A DNA stretch of 64,000 nucleotides from Streptococcus mitis 17/34 (GCA_000430305.1 ASZZ01000005.1:1-64000); one strand, 5' to 3'; counted from the stretch's first letter, positions 32,837-44,267 are shown. A program made the numbers and translations. The notes: generated from the sequence alone by a model not told the origin.

Positions 32837-34990
32837 ATGAAATTTGGGAAACGTCACTATCGTCCGCAGGTGGATCAGATGGACTGCGGTGTAGCTTCAT
32901 TAGCCATGGTTTTTGGCTACTATGGTAGTTACTATTCTTTGGCTCACTTGCGAGAATTGGCCAAGACGACCATGGATGGGACGACGGCTTTGGGCTTGGT
33001 CAAGGTGGCAGAGGAGATTGGTTTTGAGACGCGAGCTATCAAGGCAGATATGACGCTTTTTGACTTGCCAGATTTGACTTTTCCTTTTGTTGCCCATGTG
33101 CTTAAGGAAGGAAAATTGCTCCACTACTATGTGGTGACTGGGCAGGACAAGGATAGCATTCATATTGCCGATCCAGATCCTGGGGTGAAATTGACCAAAC
33201 TGCCACGTGAGCGTTTTGAGGAAGAATGGACAGGAGTGACTCTGTTTATGGCACCTAGTCCAGACTATAACCCCCATAAGGATCAAAAGAATGGCTTGCT
33301 CTCTTTTATCCCTATATTAGTGAAACAACGTGGCTTGATTGCCAATATCGTTTTGGCAACACTCTTGGTAACCTTGATTAACATTGTGGGTTCTTATTAT
33401 CTGCAGTCTATCATTGATACCTATGTGCCAGATCAGATGCGTTCGACACTGGGGATTATTTCTATTGGGCTGGTGATTGTCTATATCCTCCAGCAAATCT
33501 TGTCTTACGCTCAGGAGTATCTCTTACTTGTTTTGGGGCAACGCTTGTCGATTGATGTGATTTTGTCCTATATCAAGCATGTTTTTCACCTACCTATGTC
33601 CTTTTTTGCGACACGTAGGACAGGGGAAATCGTGTCTCGTTTCACAGATGCTAACAGTATCATCGATGCGCTGGCTTCGACCATTCTTTCGATTTTCCTA
33701 GATGTGTCAACGGTTGTCATTATTTCTCTTGTTTTATTTTCACAAAATACCAATCTCTTTTTCATGACTTTATTGGCGCTTCCTATCTATACAGTGATTA
33801 TCTTTGCCTTTATGAAGCCGTTTGAAAAGATGAATCGGGATACCATGGAAGCCAATGCGGTTCTGTCTTCTTCTATCATTGAGGACATTAATGGTATTGA
33901 GACAATCAAGTCTTTGACAAGTGAAAGTCAGCGTTACCAAAAGATTGACAAGGAATTTGTGGATTATCTGAAGAAATCCTTTACCTATAGTCGGGCAGAG
34001 AGTCAGCAAAAGGCTCTGAAAAAGGTTGCCCATCTCTTGCTCAATGTCGGCATTCTCTGGATGGGGGCTGTTCTAGTCATGGATGGCAAGATGAGTTTGG
34101 GGCAGTTGATTACCTATAATACCTTGCTGGTTTACTTTACCAATCCTTTGGAAAATATCATCAACCTGCAAACCAAGCTTCAGACAGCGCAGGTTGCTAA
34201 TAACCGTCTAAATGAGGTTTATCTAGTAGCTTCGGAGTTTGAGGAGAAGAAAACGGTTGAGGATTTGAGCTTGATGAAGGGAGAGATGTCCTTCAAGCAG
34301 GTTCATTACAAGTATGGCTATGGTCGAGACGTCTTGTCAGACATCAATTTGACCATTCCACAGGGTTCTAAGGTGGCTTTTGTGGGGATTTCAGGGTCAG
34401 GTAAGACGACCTTGGCCAAGATGATGGTTAATTTTTACGACCCAAGTCAAGGGGAGATTAGTCTGGGTGGTGTCAATCTCAATCAGATTGATAAAAAGGC
34501 TCTGCGTCAGTATATCAACTATCTGCCTCAACAGCCCTATGTTTTTAATGGAACGATCTTGGAGAATCTTCTTCTGGGAGCTAAAGAGGGGGCGACTCAG
34601 GAGGATATCTTGCGAGCGGTCGAGTTGGCAGAGATTCGGGAAGATATTGAGCGTATGCCTTTGAATTACCAGACAGAATTGACTTCGGATGGGGCAGGGA
34701 TTTCAGGTGGGCAACGTCAGAGAATTGCTCTGGCGCGTGCTCTCTTGACAGATGCGCCGGTCTTGATTTTGGATGAGGCGACCAGCAGTTTGGATATTTT
34801 GACAGAGAAGCGGATTGTCGATAATCTTATGGCTTTAGACAAGACCTTGATTTTCATTGCTCACCGCTTGACTATTGCTGAGCGGACAGAGAAGGTTGTT
34901 GTCTTGGATCAGGGCAAGATTGTCGAAGAAGGAAATCATGCTGATTTGCTTGCACGGGGTGGCTTTTATGCCCATTTGGTCAATAGCTAG
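32837..34990 (+). CDS. comA: ComA, peptide-processing ABC exporter
   Basis: This 717-residue exporter cleaves double-glycine leaders and exports the competence pheromone. Its N-terminal C39 peptidase has Cys17 in QMDCGVASLAMVF and a histidine in LLHYYVV. About six membrane helices follow (residues 160-450). The nucleotide-binding domain has Walker A GISGSGKTT, signature SGGQRQRIALARAL and Walker B VLILDEATSS. The second ATG (32837) is six bases beyond AAAGGAG and gives the usual length; the ATG at 32831 touches the ribosome site. It lies behind a ComE site and forms an operon with comB. It can also export bacteriocins. Confidence 0.96.
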   Translation: MKFGKRHYRPQVDQMDCGVASLAMVFGYYGSYYSLAHLRELAKTTMDGTTALGLVKVAEEIGFETRAIKADMTLFDLPDLTFPFVAHVLKEGKLLHYYVVTGQDKDSIHIADPDPGVKLTKLPRERFEEEWTGVTLFMAPSPDYNPHKDQKNGLLSFIPILVKQRGLIANIVLATLLVTLINIVGSYYLQSIIDTYVPDQMRSTLGIISIGLVIVYILQQILSYAQEYLLLVLGQRLSIDVILSYIKHVFHLPMSFFATRRTGEIVSRFTDANSIIDALASTILSIFLDVSTVVIISLVLFSQNTNLFFMTLLALPIYTVIIFAFMKPFEKMNRDTMEANAVLSSSIIEDINGIETIKSLTSESQRYQKIDKEFVDYLKKSFTYSRAESQQKALKKVAHLLLNVGILWMGAVLVMDGKMSLGQLITYNTLLVYFTNPLENIINLQTKLQTAQVANNRLNEVYLVASEFEEKKTVEDLSLMKGEMSFKQVHYKYGYGRDVLSDINLTIPQGSKVAFVGISGSGKTTLAKMMVNFYDPSQGEISLGGVNLNQIDKKALRQYINYLPQQPYVFNGTILENLLLGAKEGATQEDILRAVELAEIREDIERMPLNYQTELTSDGAGISGGQRQRIALARALLTDAPVLILDEATSSLDILTEKRIVDNLMALDKTLIFIAHRLTIAERTEKVVVLDQGKIVEEGNHADLLARGGFYAHLVNS

Positions 34991-35002
34991 AAAGAGGAGA
35001 GG

Positions 35003-36352
35003 ATGAAACCAGAATTTTTAGAAAGTGCAGAGTTTTATAATCGTCGTTACCATAATTTTTCCAGTCGGGTGATTGTCCCCATGTCGCTTCTGCTCGTGTT
35101 TTTACTTGGATTTGCAACATTTGCAGAGAAGGAGATGAGTTTGTCTACTAGAGCTACTGTCGAGCCTAGTCGTATCCTTGCAAATATCCAGTCAACTAGC
35201 AACAATCGTATTCTTGTCAATCATTTGGAAGAAAATAAGCTGGTTAAAAAGGGAGAACTGTTAGTTCAATACCAGGAAGGGGCAGAGGGTGTCCAAGCGG
35301 AGGCCTATGCTAGTCAGTTGGACATGCTCAAGGATCAAAAAAAGCAATTGGAGTATTTGCAAAAGAGCCTGCAAGGAGGGGAGAACCACTTTCCAGAGGA
35401 GGATAAATTTGGCTACCAAGCCACCTTTCGCGACTACATCAGTCAAGCAGGCAGTCTTAGGGCTAGTACATCGCAACAAAACGAAACCATCGCGTCTCAG
35501 AATGCAGCAGCTAGTCAAACCCAAGCCGAAATCGGCAACCTCATCAGTCAAACAGAGGCTAAAATTCGCGATTACCAGACAGCTAAGTCAGCTATTGAAA
35601 CAGGTGCTTCCTTGACCAGTCAGAATCTAGCCTACTCTCTCTACCAGTCCTACAAGTCTCAGAGTGAGGAAAATCCCCAAGCTAAGGCTCAGGCTGTTGC
35701 GCAGGTTGAAGCACAGCTTTCTCAGTTAGAATCTAGTCTTGCTACTTACCGCGTCCAGTATGCAGGTTCAGGTACCCAGCAAGCCTACGCGTCAGGCTTA
35801 AGCAGTCAATTGGAATCTCTTAAATCACAACACTTGGCTAAGGTTGGTCAGGAATTGACTCTTTTAGACCAAAAAATCTTGGAGGTGGAGTCAGGCAAGA
35901 AGGTACAGGGAAGTCTTTTAGACAAGGGGAAAATTATGGCAAGTGAGGATGGGGTGCTTCATCTTAATACTGAGACCAGTGATTCTACCATGGTAGCAGA
36001 AGGTGCCCTACTAGCCCAACTCTATCCGTCCTTAGAAAAAGAAGGGAAAGCCAAACTTACAGCTTATCTAAGTTCCAAAGATGTTGCTAGAGTCAAGGTC
36101 GGTGATTCTGTTCGTTATACTACGACTCATGATGCCAAGAATCAAATTTTCCTAGATTCTACTATTACCAATATAGATGCGACAGCTACCAAGACTGAAA
36201 AAGGGAATTTCTTTAAAATCGAGGCGGAGACTAATCTAACTTCTGAGCAGGCTGAAAAACTTCGGTACGGGGTGGAAGGTCGCCTACAGATGATTACAGG
36301 TAAGAAAAGTTATCTGCGCTATTATTTGGATCAATTTTTGAACAAAGAGTAA
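35003..36352 (+). CDS. comB: ComB, accessory protein of the ComA exporter
   Basis: This 449-residue membrane-fusion-like protein has one membrane helix near residues 22-42 ([19 protein letters not shown]). A HlyD-type beta/coiled-coil region follows, with long Gln/Ala/Ser-rich helices (residues 100-300), and a C-terminal beta domain. It pairs with ComA to export the competence-stimulating peptide. The start lies 12 bases after the comA stop with GAGGAG. A terminator follows at 36383-36417. Confidence 0.95.
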   Translation: MKPEFLESAEFYNRRYHNFSSRVIVPMSLLLVFLLGFATFAEKEMSLSTRATVEPSRILANIQSTSNNRILVNHLEENKLVKKGELLVQYQEGAEGVQAEAYASQLDMLKDQKKQLEYLQKSLQGGENHFPEEDKFGYQATFRDYISQAGSLRASTSQQNETIASQNAAASQTQAEIGNLISQTEAKIRDYQTAKSAIETGASLTSQNLAYSLYQSYKSQSEENPQAKAQAVAQVEAQLSQLESSLATYRVQYAGSGTQQAYASGLSSQLESLKSQHLAKVGQELTLLDQKILEVESGKKVQGSLLDKGKIMASEDGVLHLNTETSDSTMVAEGALLAQLYPSLEKEGKAKLTAYLSSKDVARVKVGDSVRYTTTHDAKNQIFLDSTITNIDATATKTEKGNFFKIEAETNLTSEQAEKLRYGVEGRLQMITGKKSYLRYYLDQFLNKE

Positions 36353-36382
36353 TGTTCGTGTTTTTAGAGTTAAATGATTTTA

Positions 36383-36417
36383 AAACTGTGAGAAAGATGC
36401 TTCTTGCAGTTTTTTCT
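36383..36417 (+). terminator. Terminator of comAB
   Basis: AAACTG...CAGTTT outer stem with an inner AGAAAG/CTTCTT arm, then T5. Confidence 0.7.
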
Positions 36418-36443
36418 TTATTATTTTTGGAATGAATACTCTA

Positions 36444-36489
36444 ATTATTCGGTTAAATTCTTGTAATCTTAGGTTTTTTATGGTAGAAT
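36444..36489 (+). promoter_or_regulatory. Purine operon promoter with PurBox-like element
   Basis: TTGTAA (36461-36466), 17 bases, TAGAAT (36484-36489) with an extended TG form the promoter. Just upstream, the complement of ATTATTCGGTTAA (36444-36456) resembles the PurR site AWWWCCGAACWWT with about two mismatches. I see no purine riboswitch. Confidence 0.5.
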
Positions 36490-36521
36490 GTGCTCAAGTA
36501 ATACGAAAGGCGAACTTTAAA

Positions 36522-37229
36522 ATGTCAAAACAATTGATCTATTCGGGAAAAGCTAAAGATATCTATACAACTGAGGATGAAAATCTTATTATTTCAACTT
36601 ACAAGGACCAGGCGACTGCTTTCAATGGTGTCAAGAAGGAGCAGATTGCAGGTAAGGGAGTGTTGAATAATCAGATTTCATCTTTTATTTTTGAGAAATT
36701 AAATGCGGCTGGTGTGGCGACTCACTTTGTGGAGAAAATTTCGGACACGGAACAGCTCAATAAAAAGGTTAAGATTATTCCTTTGGAAGTCGTGCTCCGC
36801 AACTACACGGCTGGTTCCTTTTCAAAACGTTTTGGCGTAGATGAAGGTATCGTCTTGGATACTCCGATTGTCGAATTTTACTACAAAAATGATGATTTGG
36901 ATGATCCATTTATCAATGACGAACATGTGAAATTCCTACAGATTTCGGATGACCAGCAGATTGCCTACTTGAAGGAAGAAACGCGTCGTATCAATGAGCT
37001 CTTGAAAGCTTGGTTTGCTGAGATTGGTCTTAAGTTGATTGACTTTAAGCTAGAGTTCGGTTTTGACAAGGATGGCAAGATTATCTTGGCAGATGAATTT
37101 TCACCAGATAACTGCCGTTTGTGGGATACAGATGGTAACCACATGGACAAGGATGTTTTTCGTCGTGGCTTAGGTGAATTGACTGATGTTTACGAGATTG
37201 TTTGGGAGAAGTTGCAAGAACTAAAATAA
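36522..37229 (+). CDS. purC: PurC, SAICAR synthase
   Basis: PurC condenses CAIR with aspartate using ATP. The 235-residue protein starts [14 protein letters not shown] and carries [18 protein letters not shown] and [11 protein letters not shown], the ATP- and substrate-binding stretches. GAAAGGCG lies before ATG 36522; an earlier ATG at 36432 precedes the promoter. First gene of the purine operon. The last 30 bases are imperfectly repeated just downstream (37243-37271). Confidence 0.95.
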   Translation: MSKQLIYSGKAKDIYTTEDENLIISTYKDQATAFNGVKKEQIAGKGVLNNQISSFIFEKLNAAGVATHFVEKISDTEQLNKKVKIIPLEVVLRNYTAGSFSKRFGVDEGIVLDTPIVEFYYKNDDLDDPFINDEHVKFLQISDDQQIAYLKEETRRINELLKAWFAEIGLKLIDFKLEFGFDKDGKIILADEFSPDNCRLWDTDGNHMDKDVFRRGLGELTDVYEIVWEKLQELK

Positions 37230-37285
37230 CAACCTAGAGGTCGTTTGGGAACATTGCAAGAGCTGAAATAAAGGAATAAGAATTG

Positions 37286-40200
37286 ATGGATAAACGTATT
37301 TTTGTTGAAAAAAAGGCTGATTTTCAGATCAAGTCAGAGAGCTTGGTTAGAGAACTCCAGCATAATTTGGGACTTTCAAGCTTGAAAAGTATTCGCATTG
37401 TGCAAGTTTATGATGTCTTTGATTTGGCAGAGGATTTGTTTGCGCGTGCGGAAAAACACATTTTCTCTGAGCAGGTAACAGACCATGTTTTGGACGAAGC
37501 TACTGTGCAAGCGGATCTTGCTGACTATGCTTTCTTTGCCATTGAAAGTCTGCCAGGGCAGTTTGACCAGCGTGCGGCTTCTTCACAGGAAGCCTTGCTT
37601 TTGCTTGGAAGTTCTAGTGATGTGACAGTCAATACAGCCCAACTTTACTTGGTCAATAAAGATATTGATGCGACGGAGTTGGAAGCAGTCAAAAACTACC
37701 TGCTTAATCCAGTTGATTCTCGTTTCAAGGATATCATGACAGGGATCGCCAAGCAGGAATTTTCAGAGTCAGACAAGACCATTCCAAAATTGACTTTCTT
37801 TGAAAGCTATAGGGCAGAAGACTTTGCCCGCTACAAGGCCGAGCAAGGGATGGCTATGGAAGTGGATGATTTGCTCTTTATCCAAGACTACTTTAAGTCA
37901 ATAGGGCGCGTGCCGACGGAAACAGAGCTCAAGGTTTTGGATACTTACTGGTCTGACCACTGCCGTCATACAACATTCGAGACTGAGTTGAAACATATTG
38001 ATTTTTCAGCTTCTAAATTCCAAAAGCAATTGCAGTCAACATATGACAAGTATATTGCCATGCGTGATGAGTTGGGACGTACGGAAAAACCGCAAACCTT
38101 GATGGATATGGCCACTATTTTCGGTCGATATGAGCGTGCTAATGGACGTTTGGATGATATGGAAGTGTCAGATGAAATCAATGCTTGCTCAGTAGAAATC
38201 GAAGTGGACGTTAATGGTGTGAAAGAACCTTGGCTCCTCATGTTTAAAAATGAAACCCACAACCACCCAACTGAGATTGAACCATTTGGCGGTGCTGCTA
38301 CCTGTATCGGTGGAGCCATTCGTGACCCGTTGTCAGGTCGTTCATATGTTTACCAAGCCATGCGTATCTCGGGTGCAGGTGATATTACAGCACCAATCTC
38401 TGAAACGCGTACTGGTAAATTGCCACAACAGGTCATTTCTAAGACAGCTGCTCATGGTTATTCTTCGTATGGGAACCAGATTGGTCTAGCGACGACTTAC
38501 GTTCGTGAATATTTCCACCCAGGCTTTGTAGCTAAACGCATGGAGCTAGGTGCAGTTGTCGGTGCTGCTCCCAAGGGAAATGTTGTTCGTGAAAAACCGG
38601 AAGCTGGTGATGTTATTATCCTCCTTGGAGGTAAGACTGGACGTGATGGTGTCGGTGGTGCGACAGGTTCTTCTAAGGTTCAAACAGTTGAGTCCGTGGA
38701 AACTGCTGGAGCTGAAGTTCAAAAAGGGAATGCTATCGAAGAACGCAAGATTCAACGACTTTTCCGTAATGGCGATGTGACTCGTCTTATCAAAAAATCA
38801 AATGATTTTGGCGCTGGTGGTGTCTGTGTAGCTATTGGTGAATTAGCAGACGGTCTTGAAATTGATCTTAACAAGGTACCTCTTAAATACCAGGGCTTGA
38901 ATGGTACCGAAATTGCCATCTCTGAATCACAAGAACGGATGGCAGTTGTGGTGCGTCCTGAGGATGTAGATGCCTTCGTTGCCGAATGTAACAAAGAAAA
39001 TATTGATGCTATTGTGGTGGCGACAGTCACTGAAAAACCAAATCTAGTCATGCACTGGAATGGTGAAACAATCGTGGACTTGGAACGTCGTTTCCTTGAT
39101 ACAAATGGTGTGCGTGTCGTTGTTGATGCCAAGGTTGTGGACAAGGATGTCAAACTTCCAGAAGAACGCACAACAAGCGCTGACACACTTGAAGCTGATA
39201 CCCTTGCGGTTCTGTCTGATCTCAACCATGCGAGTCAAAAAGGCTTGCAAACCATTTTTGACTGTTCGGTCGGTCGCTCAACGGTCAATCACCCACTTGG
39301 CGGTCGTTACCAACTCACACCAACTGAGGCTTCTGTACAAAAATTGCCAGTTCAGCATGGTGTGACTCATACCGCGTCTGTCATGGCCCAAGGATTCAAT
39401 CCATATGTGGCAGAATGGTCTCCATATTACGGTGCTGCTTATGCGGTTATCGAAGCAACTGCTCGTTTGGTAGCCACTGGTGCCAACTGGTCCAAGGCTC
39501 GTTTCTCTTACCAAGAATATTTTGAGCGCATGGATAAACAAGCTGAGCGTTTTGGTCAGCCGGTAGCCGCCCTTCTAGGTTCTATCGAAGCACAAATTCA
39601 ACTTGGTTTGCCATCGATTGGCGGTAAGGACTCCATGTCTGGTACTTTTGAAGAATTGACCGTACCACCAACCTTGGTTGCCTTTGGGGTGACGACGGCA
39701 GATAGCCGCACGGTGCTCTCTCCTGAGTTCAAAGCTGCTGGTGAAAACATCTACTATATCCCAGGTCAAGCCCTCTCTGCAGAGATTGATTTTGACTTGA
39801 TTAAGTCTAACTTTGCTCAATTTGAAGCAATCCAAGCTGGCCACAAAGTAACATCTGCATCAGCTGTCAAATATGGTGGTGTCGTTGAAAGTTTGGCTCT
39901 TGCTACCTTTGGGAACCATATCGGTGCAGAGGTAACCTTGCCTGAACTTGAGACAGCTTTGACAGCACAATTGGGCGGATTTGTCTTCACATCGCCTCAA
40001 GAAATCGCTGGAGTAGAGAAGATTGGCCAAACGAAAGCAGCCTTTACACTGACTGTCAACGGTGTGAAGCTAGATGGACAAAAACTTGACAGTGCTTTCC
40101 AAGGAAAATTAGAAGAAGTTTACCCAACGGAATTTGTCCAATCTAAAGAATTGGCTGAAGTGCCAGCTGTCGTTTCTAACGCAGTCATCAAATCCAAAGA

Positions 40201-41011
40201 AATCATTGAAAAACCGGTGGTTTACATCCCAGTCTTCCCAGGAACCAACTCAGAATATGACTCAGCTAAGGCTTTCGAAAAAGAAGGTGCAGAGGTCAAC
40301 TTAGTGCCATTTGTGACCTTGAATGAAGAAGCCATTGTCAATTCAGTTGAAACTATGGTTGATAACATCGGCAAGGCTAACATTCTCTTCTTTGCAGGTG
40401 GTTTCTCAGCTGCGGACGAGCCAGATGGTTCCGCTAAGTTTATCGTCAATATCCTTCTCAATGAAAAAGTCCGTGTGGCTATTGATAGCTTTATCGCCCG
40501 TGGTGGCTTGATTATCGGTATCTGTAATGGATTCCAGGCCTTGGTCAAATCAGGTCTTCTTCCATACGGAAACTTTGAGGATGCCAGCAGTACGAGTCCA
40601 ACCCTCTTCTACAATGATGCCAACCAACACGTGGCCAAGATGGTGGAAACTCGGATTGCCAATACCAACTCACCATGGCTTGCTGGAGTGGAAGTTGGTG
40701 AGATTCATGCCATTCCTGTTTCGCACGGTGAAGGGAAATTTGTCGTGACTGCTGAGGAATTTGCAGAGCTCCGTGACAATGGACAAATTTTCAGCCAATA
40801 CGTTGACTTTGACGGCAAACCAAGCATGGATTCTAAGTATAATCCGAATGGTTCTGTCCATGCCATCGAAGGAATTACCAGCAAGAACGGCCAAATCATC
40901 GGTAAGATGGGGCATTCAGAACGTTATGAAGACGGTCTTTTCCAAAACATCCCAGGAAATAAAGACCAGCACCTGTTCGCGTCGGCTGTGCGTTATTTCA
41001 CAAGGAAATAA
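37286..41011 (+). CDS. purL: PurL, FGAM synthase (single-chain form)
   Basis: This 1241-residue enzyme converts FGAR to FGAM with glutamine. It is the large single-chain type, fusing the synthetase and glutaminase parts. Visible are the synthetase core HNHPTEIEPFGGAATCIGG, GLPSIGGKDSMSG and a C-terminal glutaminase with the catalytic Cys in IIGICNGFQAL and a His-Glu pair in PVSHGEG. ATG 37286 is used in preference to the TTG three bases before. The frame is intact. Confidence 0.95.
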   Translation: MDKRIFVEKKADFQIKSESLVRELQHNLGLSSLKSIRIVQVYDVFDLAEDLFARAEKHIFSEQVTDHVLDEATVQADLADYAFFAIESLPGQFDQRAASSQEALLLLGSSSDVTVNTAQLYLVNKDIDATELEAVKNYLLNPVDSRFKDIMTGIAKQEFSESDKTIPKLTFFESYRAEDFARYKAEQGMAMEVDDLLFIQDYFKSIGRVPTETELKVLDTYWSDHCRHTTFETELKHIDFSASKFQKQLQSTYDKYIAMRDELGRTEKPQTLMDMATIFGRYERANGRLDDMEVSDEINACSVEIEVDVNGVKEPWLLMFKNETHNHPTEIEPFGGAATCIGGAIRDPLSGRSYVYQAMRISGAGDITAPISETRTGKLPQQVISKTAAHGYSSYGNQIGLATTYVREYFHPGFVAKRMELGAVVGAAPKGNVVREKPEAGDVIILLGGKTGRDGVGGATGSSKVQTVESVETAGAEVQKGNAIEERKIQRLFRNGDVTRLIKKSNDFGAGGVCVAIGELADGLEIDLNKVPLKYQGLNGTEIAISESQERMAVVVRPEDVDAFVAECNKENIDAIVVATVTEKPNLVMHWNGETIVDLERRFLDTNGVRVVVDAKVVDKDVKLPEERTTSADTLEADTLAVLSDLNHASQKGLQTIFDCSVGRSTVNHPLGGRYQLTPTEASVQKLPVQHGVTHTASVMAQGFNPYVAEWSPYYGAAYAVIEATARLVATGANWSKARFSYQEYFERMDKQAERFGQPVAALLGSIEAQIQLGLPSIGGKDSMSGTFEELTVPPTLVAFGVTTADSRTVLSPEFKAAGENIYYIPGQALSAEIDFDLIKSNFAQFEAIQAGHKVTSASAVKYGGVVESLALATFGNHIGAEVTLPELETALTAQLGGFVFTSPQEIAGVEKIGQTKAAFTLTVNGVKLDGQKLDSAFQGKLEEVYPTEFVQSKELAEVPAVVSNAVIKSKEIIEKPVVYIPVFPGTNSEYDSAKAFEKEGAEVNLVPFVTLNEEAIVNSVETMVDNIGKANILFFAGGFSAADEPDGSAKFIVNILLNEKVRVAIDSFIARGGLIIGICNGFQALVKSGLLPYGNFEDASSTSPTLFYNDANQHVAKMVETRIANTNSPWLAGVEVGEIHAIPVSHGEGKFVVTAEEFAELRDNGQIFSQYVDFDGKPSMDSKYNPNGSVHAIEGITSKNGQIIGKMGHSERYEDGLFQNIPGNKDQHLFASAVRYFTRK

Positions 41012-41023
41012 AAGGTATAAAAA

Positions 41024-42464
41024 ATGACATACGAAGTAAAATCTCTTAATGAAGAATGTGGTGTTTTCGGTATCTGGGGGCATCCAGATGCTGCTAAATT
41101 GACCTATTTTGGTCTCCATAGTCTTCAGCACCGTGGTCAGGAGGGGGCAGGAATCCTCTCCAATGATCAGGGACAATTGAAGCGCCATCGTGACATGGGA
41201 CTTTTATCAGAAGTCTTCAGAAATCCTGCTAATTTGGATAAATTGACAGGAACTGGTGCGATTGGGCATGTTCGTTACGCGACTGCTGGCGAAGCTTCTG
41301 TAGATAACATCCAGCCTTCCTCTTCCGTTTTCACGATATGCAGTTTGGGTTGGCTCATAATGGAAACTTGACTAATGCGGCCTCTCTCAAGAAAGAATTG
41401 GAAGATAGAGGAGCGATTTTCAGCGCGACTTCGGACTCGGAAATCTTGGCTCACCTCATTCGTCGTAGTCACAATCCTAGTCTGATGGGCAAAATCAAGG
41501 AGGCACTCAGCCTTGTCAAAGGTGGCTTTGCTTATATCTTGATATTTGAAGATAAGTTGATTGCGGCTCTTGACCCAAATGGTTTCCGTCCACTTTCTAT
41601 CGGGAAAATGGCTAATGGAGCGGTGGTTGTTTCCTCTGAAACCTGTGCTTTTGAAGTCATTGGTGCAGAATGGATTCGTGATTTGAAGCCAGGTGAGATT
41701 GTCATCATTGATGACAAGGGCATCCAGTATGATAGCTATACGGATGATACTCAGCTCGCGATTTGTTCTATGGAGTATATCTATTTTGCCCGCCCTGACT
41801 CCAATATCCACGGTGTCAATGTCCATACGGCACGTAAACGTATGGGTGCCCAATTGGCGCGTGAATTTAAGCATGAGGCAGATATTGTGGTCGGTGTGCC
41901 AAATTCCTCGCTCAGCGCAGCTATGGGATTTGCAGAAGAATCTGGTTTGCCAAACGAAATGGGACTTATTAAGAATCAATACACTCAACGTACCTTTATC
42001 CAACCGACTCAAGAATTGCGGGAGCAAGGGGTGCGGATGAAACTGTCTGCGGTTTCGGGCGTTGTTAAAGGCAAACGTGTGGTAATGGTGGATGATTCCA
42101 TTGTTCGTGGGACAACCTCTCGCCGTATCGTTCAGCTTTTGAAAGAAGCAGGTGCGACTGAGGTTCACGTTGCCATTGGCAGTCCAGCGCTAGCTTATCC
42201 GTGCTTCTACGGGATTGATATCCAGACCCGTCAGGAACTGATTGCGGCCAATCATACGGTCGAAGAAACTCGCCAAATTATTGGTGCAGATAGTCTGACC
42301 TATCTTTCTGTTGAGGGGTTGATTGATTCGATTGGGATTGAAACAGATGCACCAAATGGTGGTCTCTGTGTCGCTTACTTTGACGGTGACTACCCAACAC
42401 CTCTCTACGACTATGAAGAAGACTATCGTAGAAGTTTGGAAGAAAAGACCAGTTTTACAAGTAG
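41024..42464 (+). CDS. purF: PurF, amidophosphoribosyltransferase (two frameshifts)
   Basis: PurF starts de novo purine synthesis by adding ammonia to PRPP. The N-terminal glutaminase domain (ECGVFGIW, HRGQEGAGI, GHVRYAT) breaks at about 41315, where CCC became CC. The rest continues in frame from about 41338 (FGLAHNGNLTN) and shows the PRPP loop VMVDDSIVRGTTS. At the 3' end a missing T at about 42452-42455 shifts the expected FYK stop (TAG 42462-42464) and adds a 17-residue tail into purM. Repaired length is about 480 residues. In this family the second residue after Met is often a processed Cys; here Cys is at residue 12, with a short propeptide. Confidence 0.92.
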
Positions 42465-42502
42465 CCGACTGAAGATTCTTCATAAAAGAAAAGGATTAAA
42501 AA

Positions 42503-43525
42503 ATGACAAATAAGAATGCATACGTTCAATCTGGTGTGGATGTTGAAGCGGGTTATGAAGTTGTTGAACGGATCAAAAAGCATGTGGCTCGTACGGAGCG
42601 TGCAGGTGTCATGGGAGCTCTTGGTGGTTTTGGTGGCATGTTTGACCTTTCAAAGACAGGGGTTAAAGAGCCCGTCTTGATTTCAGGAACTGATGGTGTC
42701 GGAACCAAGCTCATGCTGGCTATCAAGTACGATAAGCACGATACCATTGGTCAAGACTGTGTGGCCATGTGTGTCAATGATATCATTGCTGCGGGTGCGG
42801 AACCCCTCTATTTTCTCGACTATGTGGCAACAGGTAAGAATGAACCAGCTAAGCTAGAGCAAGTTGTTGCTGGTGTGGCAGAAGGTTGTGTGCAGGCTGG
42901 TGCTGCCCTCATCGGTGGGGAAACTGCTGAAATGCCTGGCATGTACGGCGAAGATGACTATGACTTGGCTGGTTTTGCGGTCGGTGTGGCTGAAAAATCT
43001 CAAATCATTGACGGTTCGAAGGTGGCAGAAGGAGATATTCTTCTCGGACTTGCTTCAAGTGGAATCCACTCAAATGGTTACTCACTCGTGCGTCGTGTTT
43101 TTGCCGACTACACAGGTGAGGAAGTCTTGCCAGAATTGGAAGGCAAGAAACTCAAGGAAGTCCTTCTTGAGCCGACTCGTATCTATGTCAAGGCTGTCTT
43201 GCCCATCATCAAGGAAGAGTTGGTCAACGGCATTGCCCACATCACTGGTGGAGGCTTTATCGAAAATATCCCTCGTATGTTTGCAGATGACCTAGCTGCA
43301 GAGATTGAGGAAAGCAAGGTTCCAGTGCTTCCTATTTTCAAAGCTCTTGAGAAATACGGTCAAATCAAGCATGAAGAAATGTTTGAAATCTTCAATATGG
43401 GTGTGGGGCTCATGCTGGCAGTTAGCCCTGAAAATGTAGATCGTGTCAAGGAATTGTTGGATGAACCAGTCTATGAAATTGGTCGCATCGTCAAGAAAGA
43501 AAACGAAAGTGTCATCATCAAATGA
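42503..43525 (+). CDS. purM: PurM, AIR synthetase
   Basis: PurM closes the imidazole ring: FGAM plus ATP gives AIR. The 340-residue protein has the PurM-fold sequences [31 protein letters not shown] and [13 protein letters not shown], plus [12 protein letters not shown]. The stop overlaps the purN start by four bases (ATGA). Confidence 0.95.
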   Translation: MTNKNAYVQSGVDVEAGYEVVERIKKHVARTERAGVMGALGGFGGMFDLSKTGVKEPVLISGTDGVGTKLMLAIKYDKHDTIGQDCVAMCVNDIIAAGAEPLYFLDYVATGKNEPAKLEQVVAGVAEGCVQAGAALIGGETAEMPGMYGEDDYDLAGFAVGVAEKSQIIDGSKVAEGDILLGLASSGIHSNGYSLVRRVFADYTGEEVLPELEGKKLKEVLLEPTRIYVKAVLPIIKEELVNGIAHITGGGFIENIPRMFADDLAAEIEESKVPVLPIFKALEKYGQIKHEEMFEIFNMGVGLMLAVSPENVDRVKELLDEPVYEIGRIVKKENESVIIK

Positions 43526-44067
43526 AAAAAATAGCGGTTTTTGCCTCTGGTAATGGCTCAAATTTTCAGGTGATTGCCGAAGAGTTTCCGGTGGAGTTTG
43601 TCTTTTCAGACCATCGTGATGCCTATGTGCTCGAACGTGCAGACAAGCTCGGCGTTCTGTCCTATGCTTTTGAACTCAAGGAGTTTGAGAGCAAGGCAGA
43701 CTACGAAGCATCCCTTGTCGAACTTTTGGAAGAACACCAGATTGACTTGGTTTGTCTAGCAGGCTACATGAAAATCGTTGGGCCAACCTTATTGGCAGCT
43801 TATGAAGGTCGAATCATCAATATCCATCCAGCCTACCTGCCAGAATTTCCAGGAGCTCATGGGATTGAGGATGCTTGGAATGTAGGTGTTGCTGAGAGTG
43901 GTGTTACCATTCACTGGGTGGACTCAGGTGTGGATACAGGAAAAGTTATCAAACAAGTGCGTGTGCCACGACTAGCTGATGATACGATTGATAGCTTTGA
44001 AGCTCGGATTCATGAGGCAGAGTATAAGCTGTATCCGGAGGTTATTAGAGAATTGTTGGACAAATAA
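43522..44067 (+). CDS. purN: PurN, GAR transformylase (formyl-THF dependent)
   Basis: PurN transfers a formyl group from 10-formyl-THF to GAR. The 181-residue protein has SGNGSNFQ (phosphate loop), the catalytic [16 protein letters not shown] (Asn, His) and the Asp in [10 protein letters not shown]. Note that His106-type and Asp144-type residues are in place. Translationally coupled to purM. Confidence 0.94.
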   Translation: MKKIAVFASGNGSNFQVIAEEFPVEFVFSDHRDAYVLERADKLGVLSYAFELKEFESKADYEASLVELLEEHQIDLVCLAGYMKIVGPTLLAAYEGRIINIHPAYLPEFPGAHGIEDAWNVGVAESGVTIHWVDSGVDTGKVIKQVRVPRLADDTIDSFEARIHEAEYKLYPEVIRELLDK

Positions 44068-44241
44068 ATGAAAAAATGGTTGGAAACATTTGCTTTGATT
44101 AGCTTGGTAATCGTTCTACGTTTACTGGTAAATTTCTTCTTCCCAGAGTTTCCCTATTGGGGGAGATTTTTACTGACAGTAATTTTGGGAGTCTTGGTAA
44201 TCGTCTCCCTACACTTTATGAATCGAAAAATTCGTAGGTAG
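44068..44241 (+). CDS. Small membrane protein between purN and purH
   Basis: This 57-residue protein starts at the base after the purN stop. It has two hydrophobic helices ([20 protein letters not shown] and [17 protein letters not shown]) and basic ends. No family is recognised. Pneumococcal genomes I remember carry a VanZ-like gene at this place, so this may be an alternative occupant or a remnant. Confidence 0.6.
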   Translation: MKKWLETFALISLVIVLRLLVNFFFPEFPYWGRFLLTVILGVLVIVSLHFMNRKIRR

Positions 44242-44267
44242 AGAGTTTAAAAATGAAAGGAAAAAAG

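Noticed and set aside
36353-36521. Purine riboswitch before purC
   Set aside because: No three-way junction or conserved purine aptamer loops are visible. A promoter with a PurBox-like element explains the region.
38752-39225. Minus-strand frame of 157 codons inside purL
   Set aside because: Low-complexity Ser/Thr/Arg shadow of a strongly supported gene on the other strand.
41275-42168. Minus-strand frame of 297 codons inside purF
   Set aside because: Long antisense shadow of purF, which has all catalytic motifs. No ribosome site or plausible domain.
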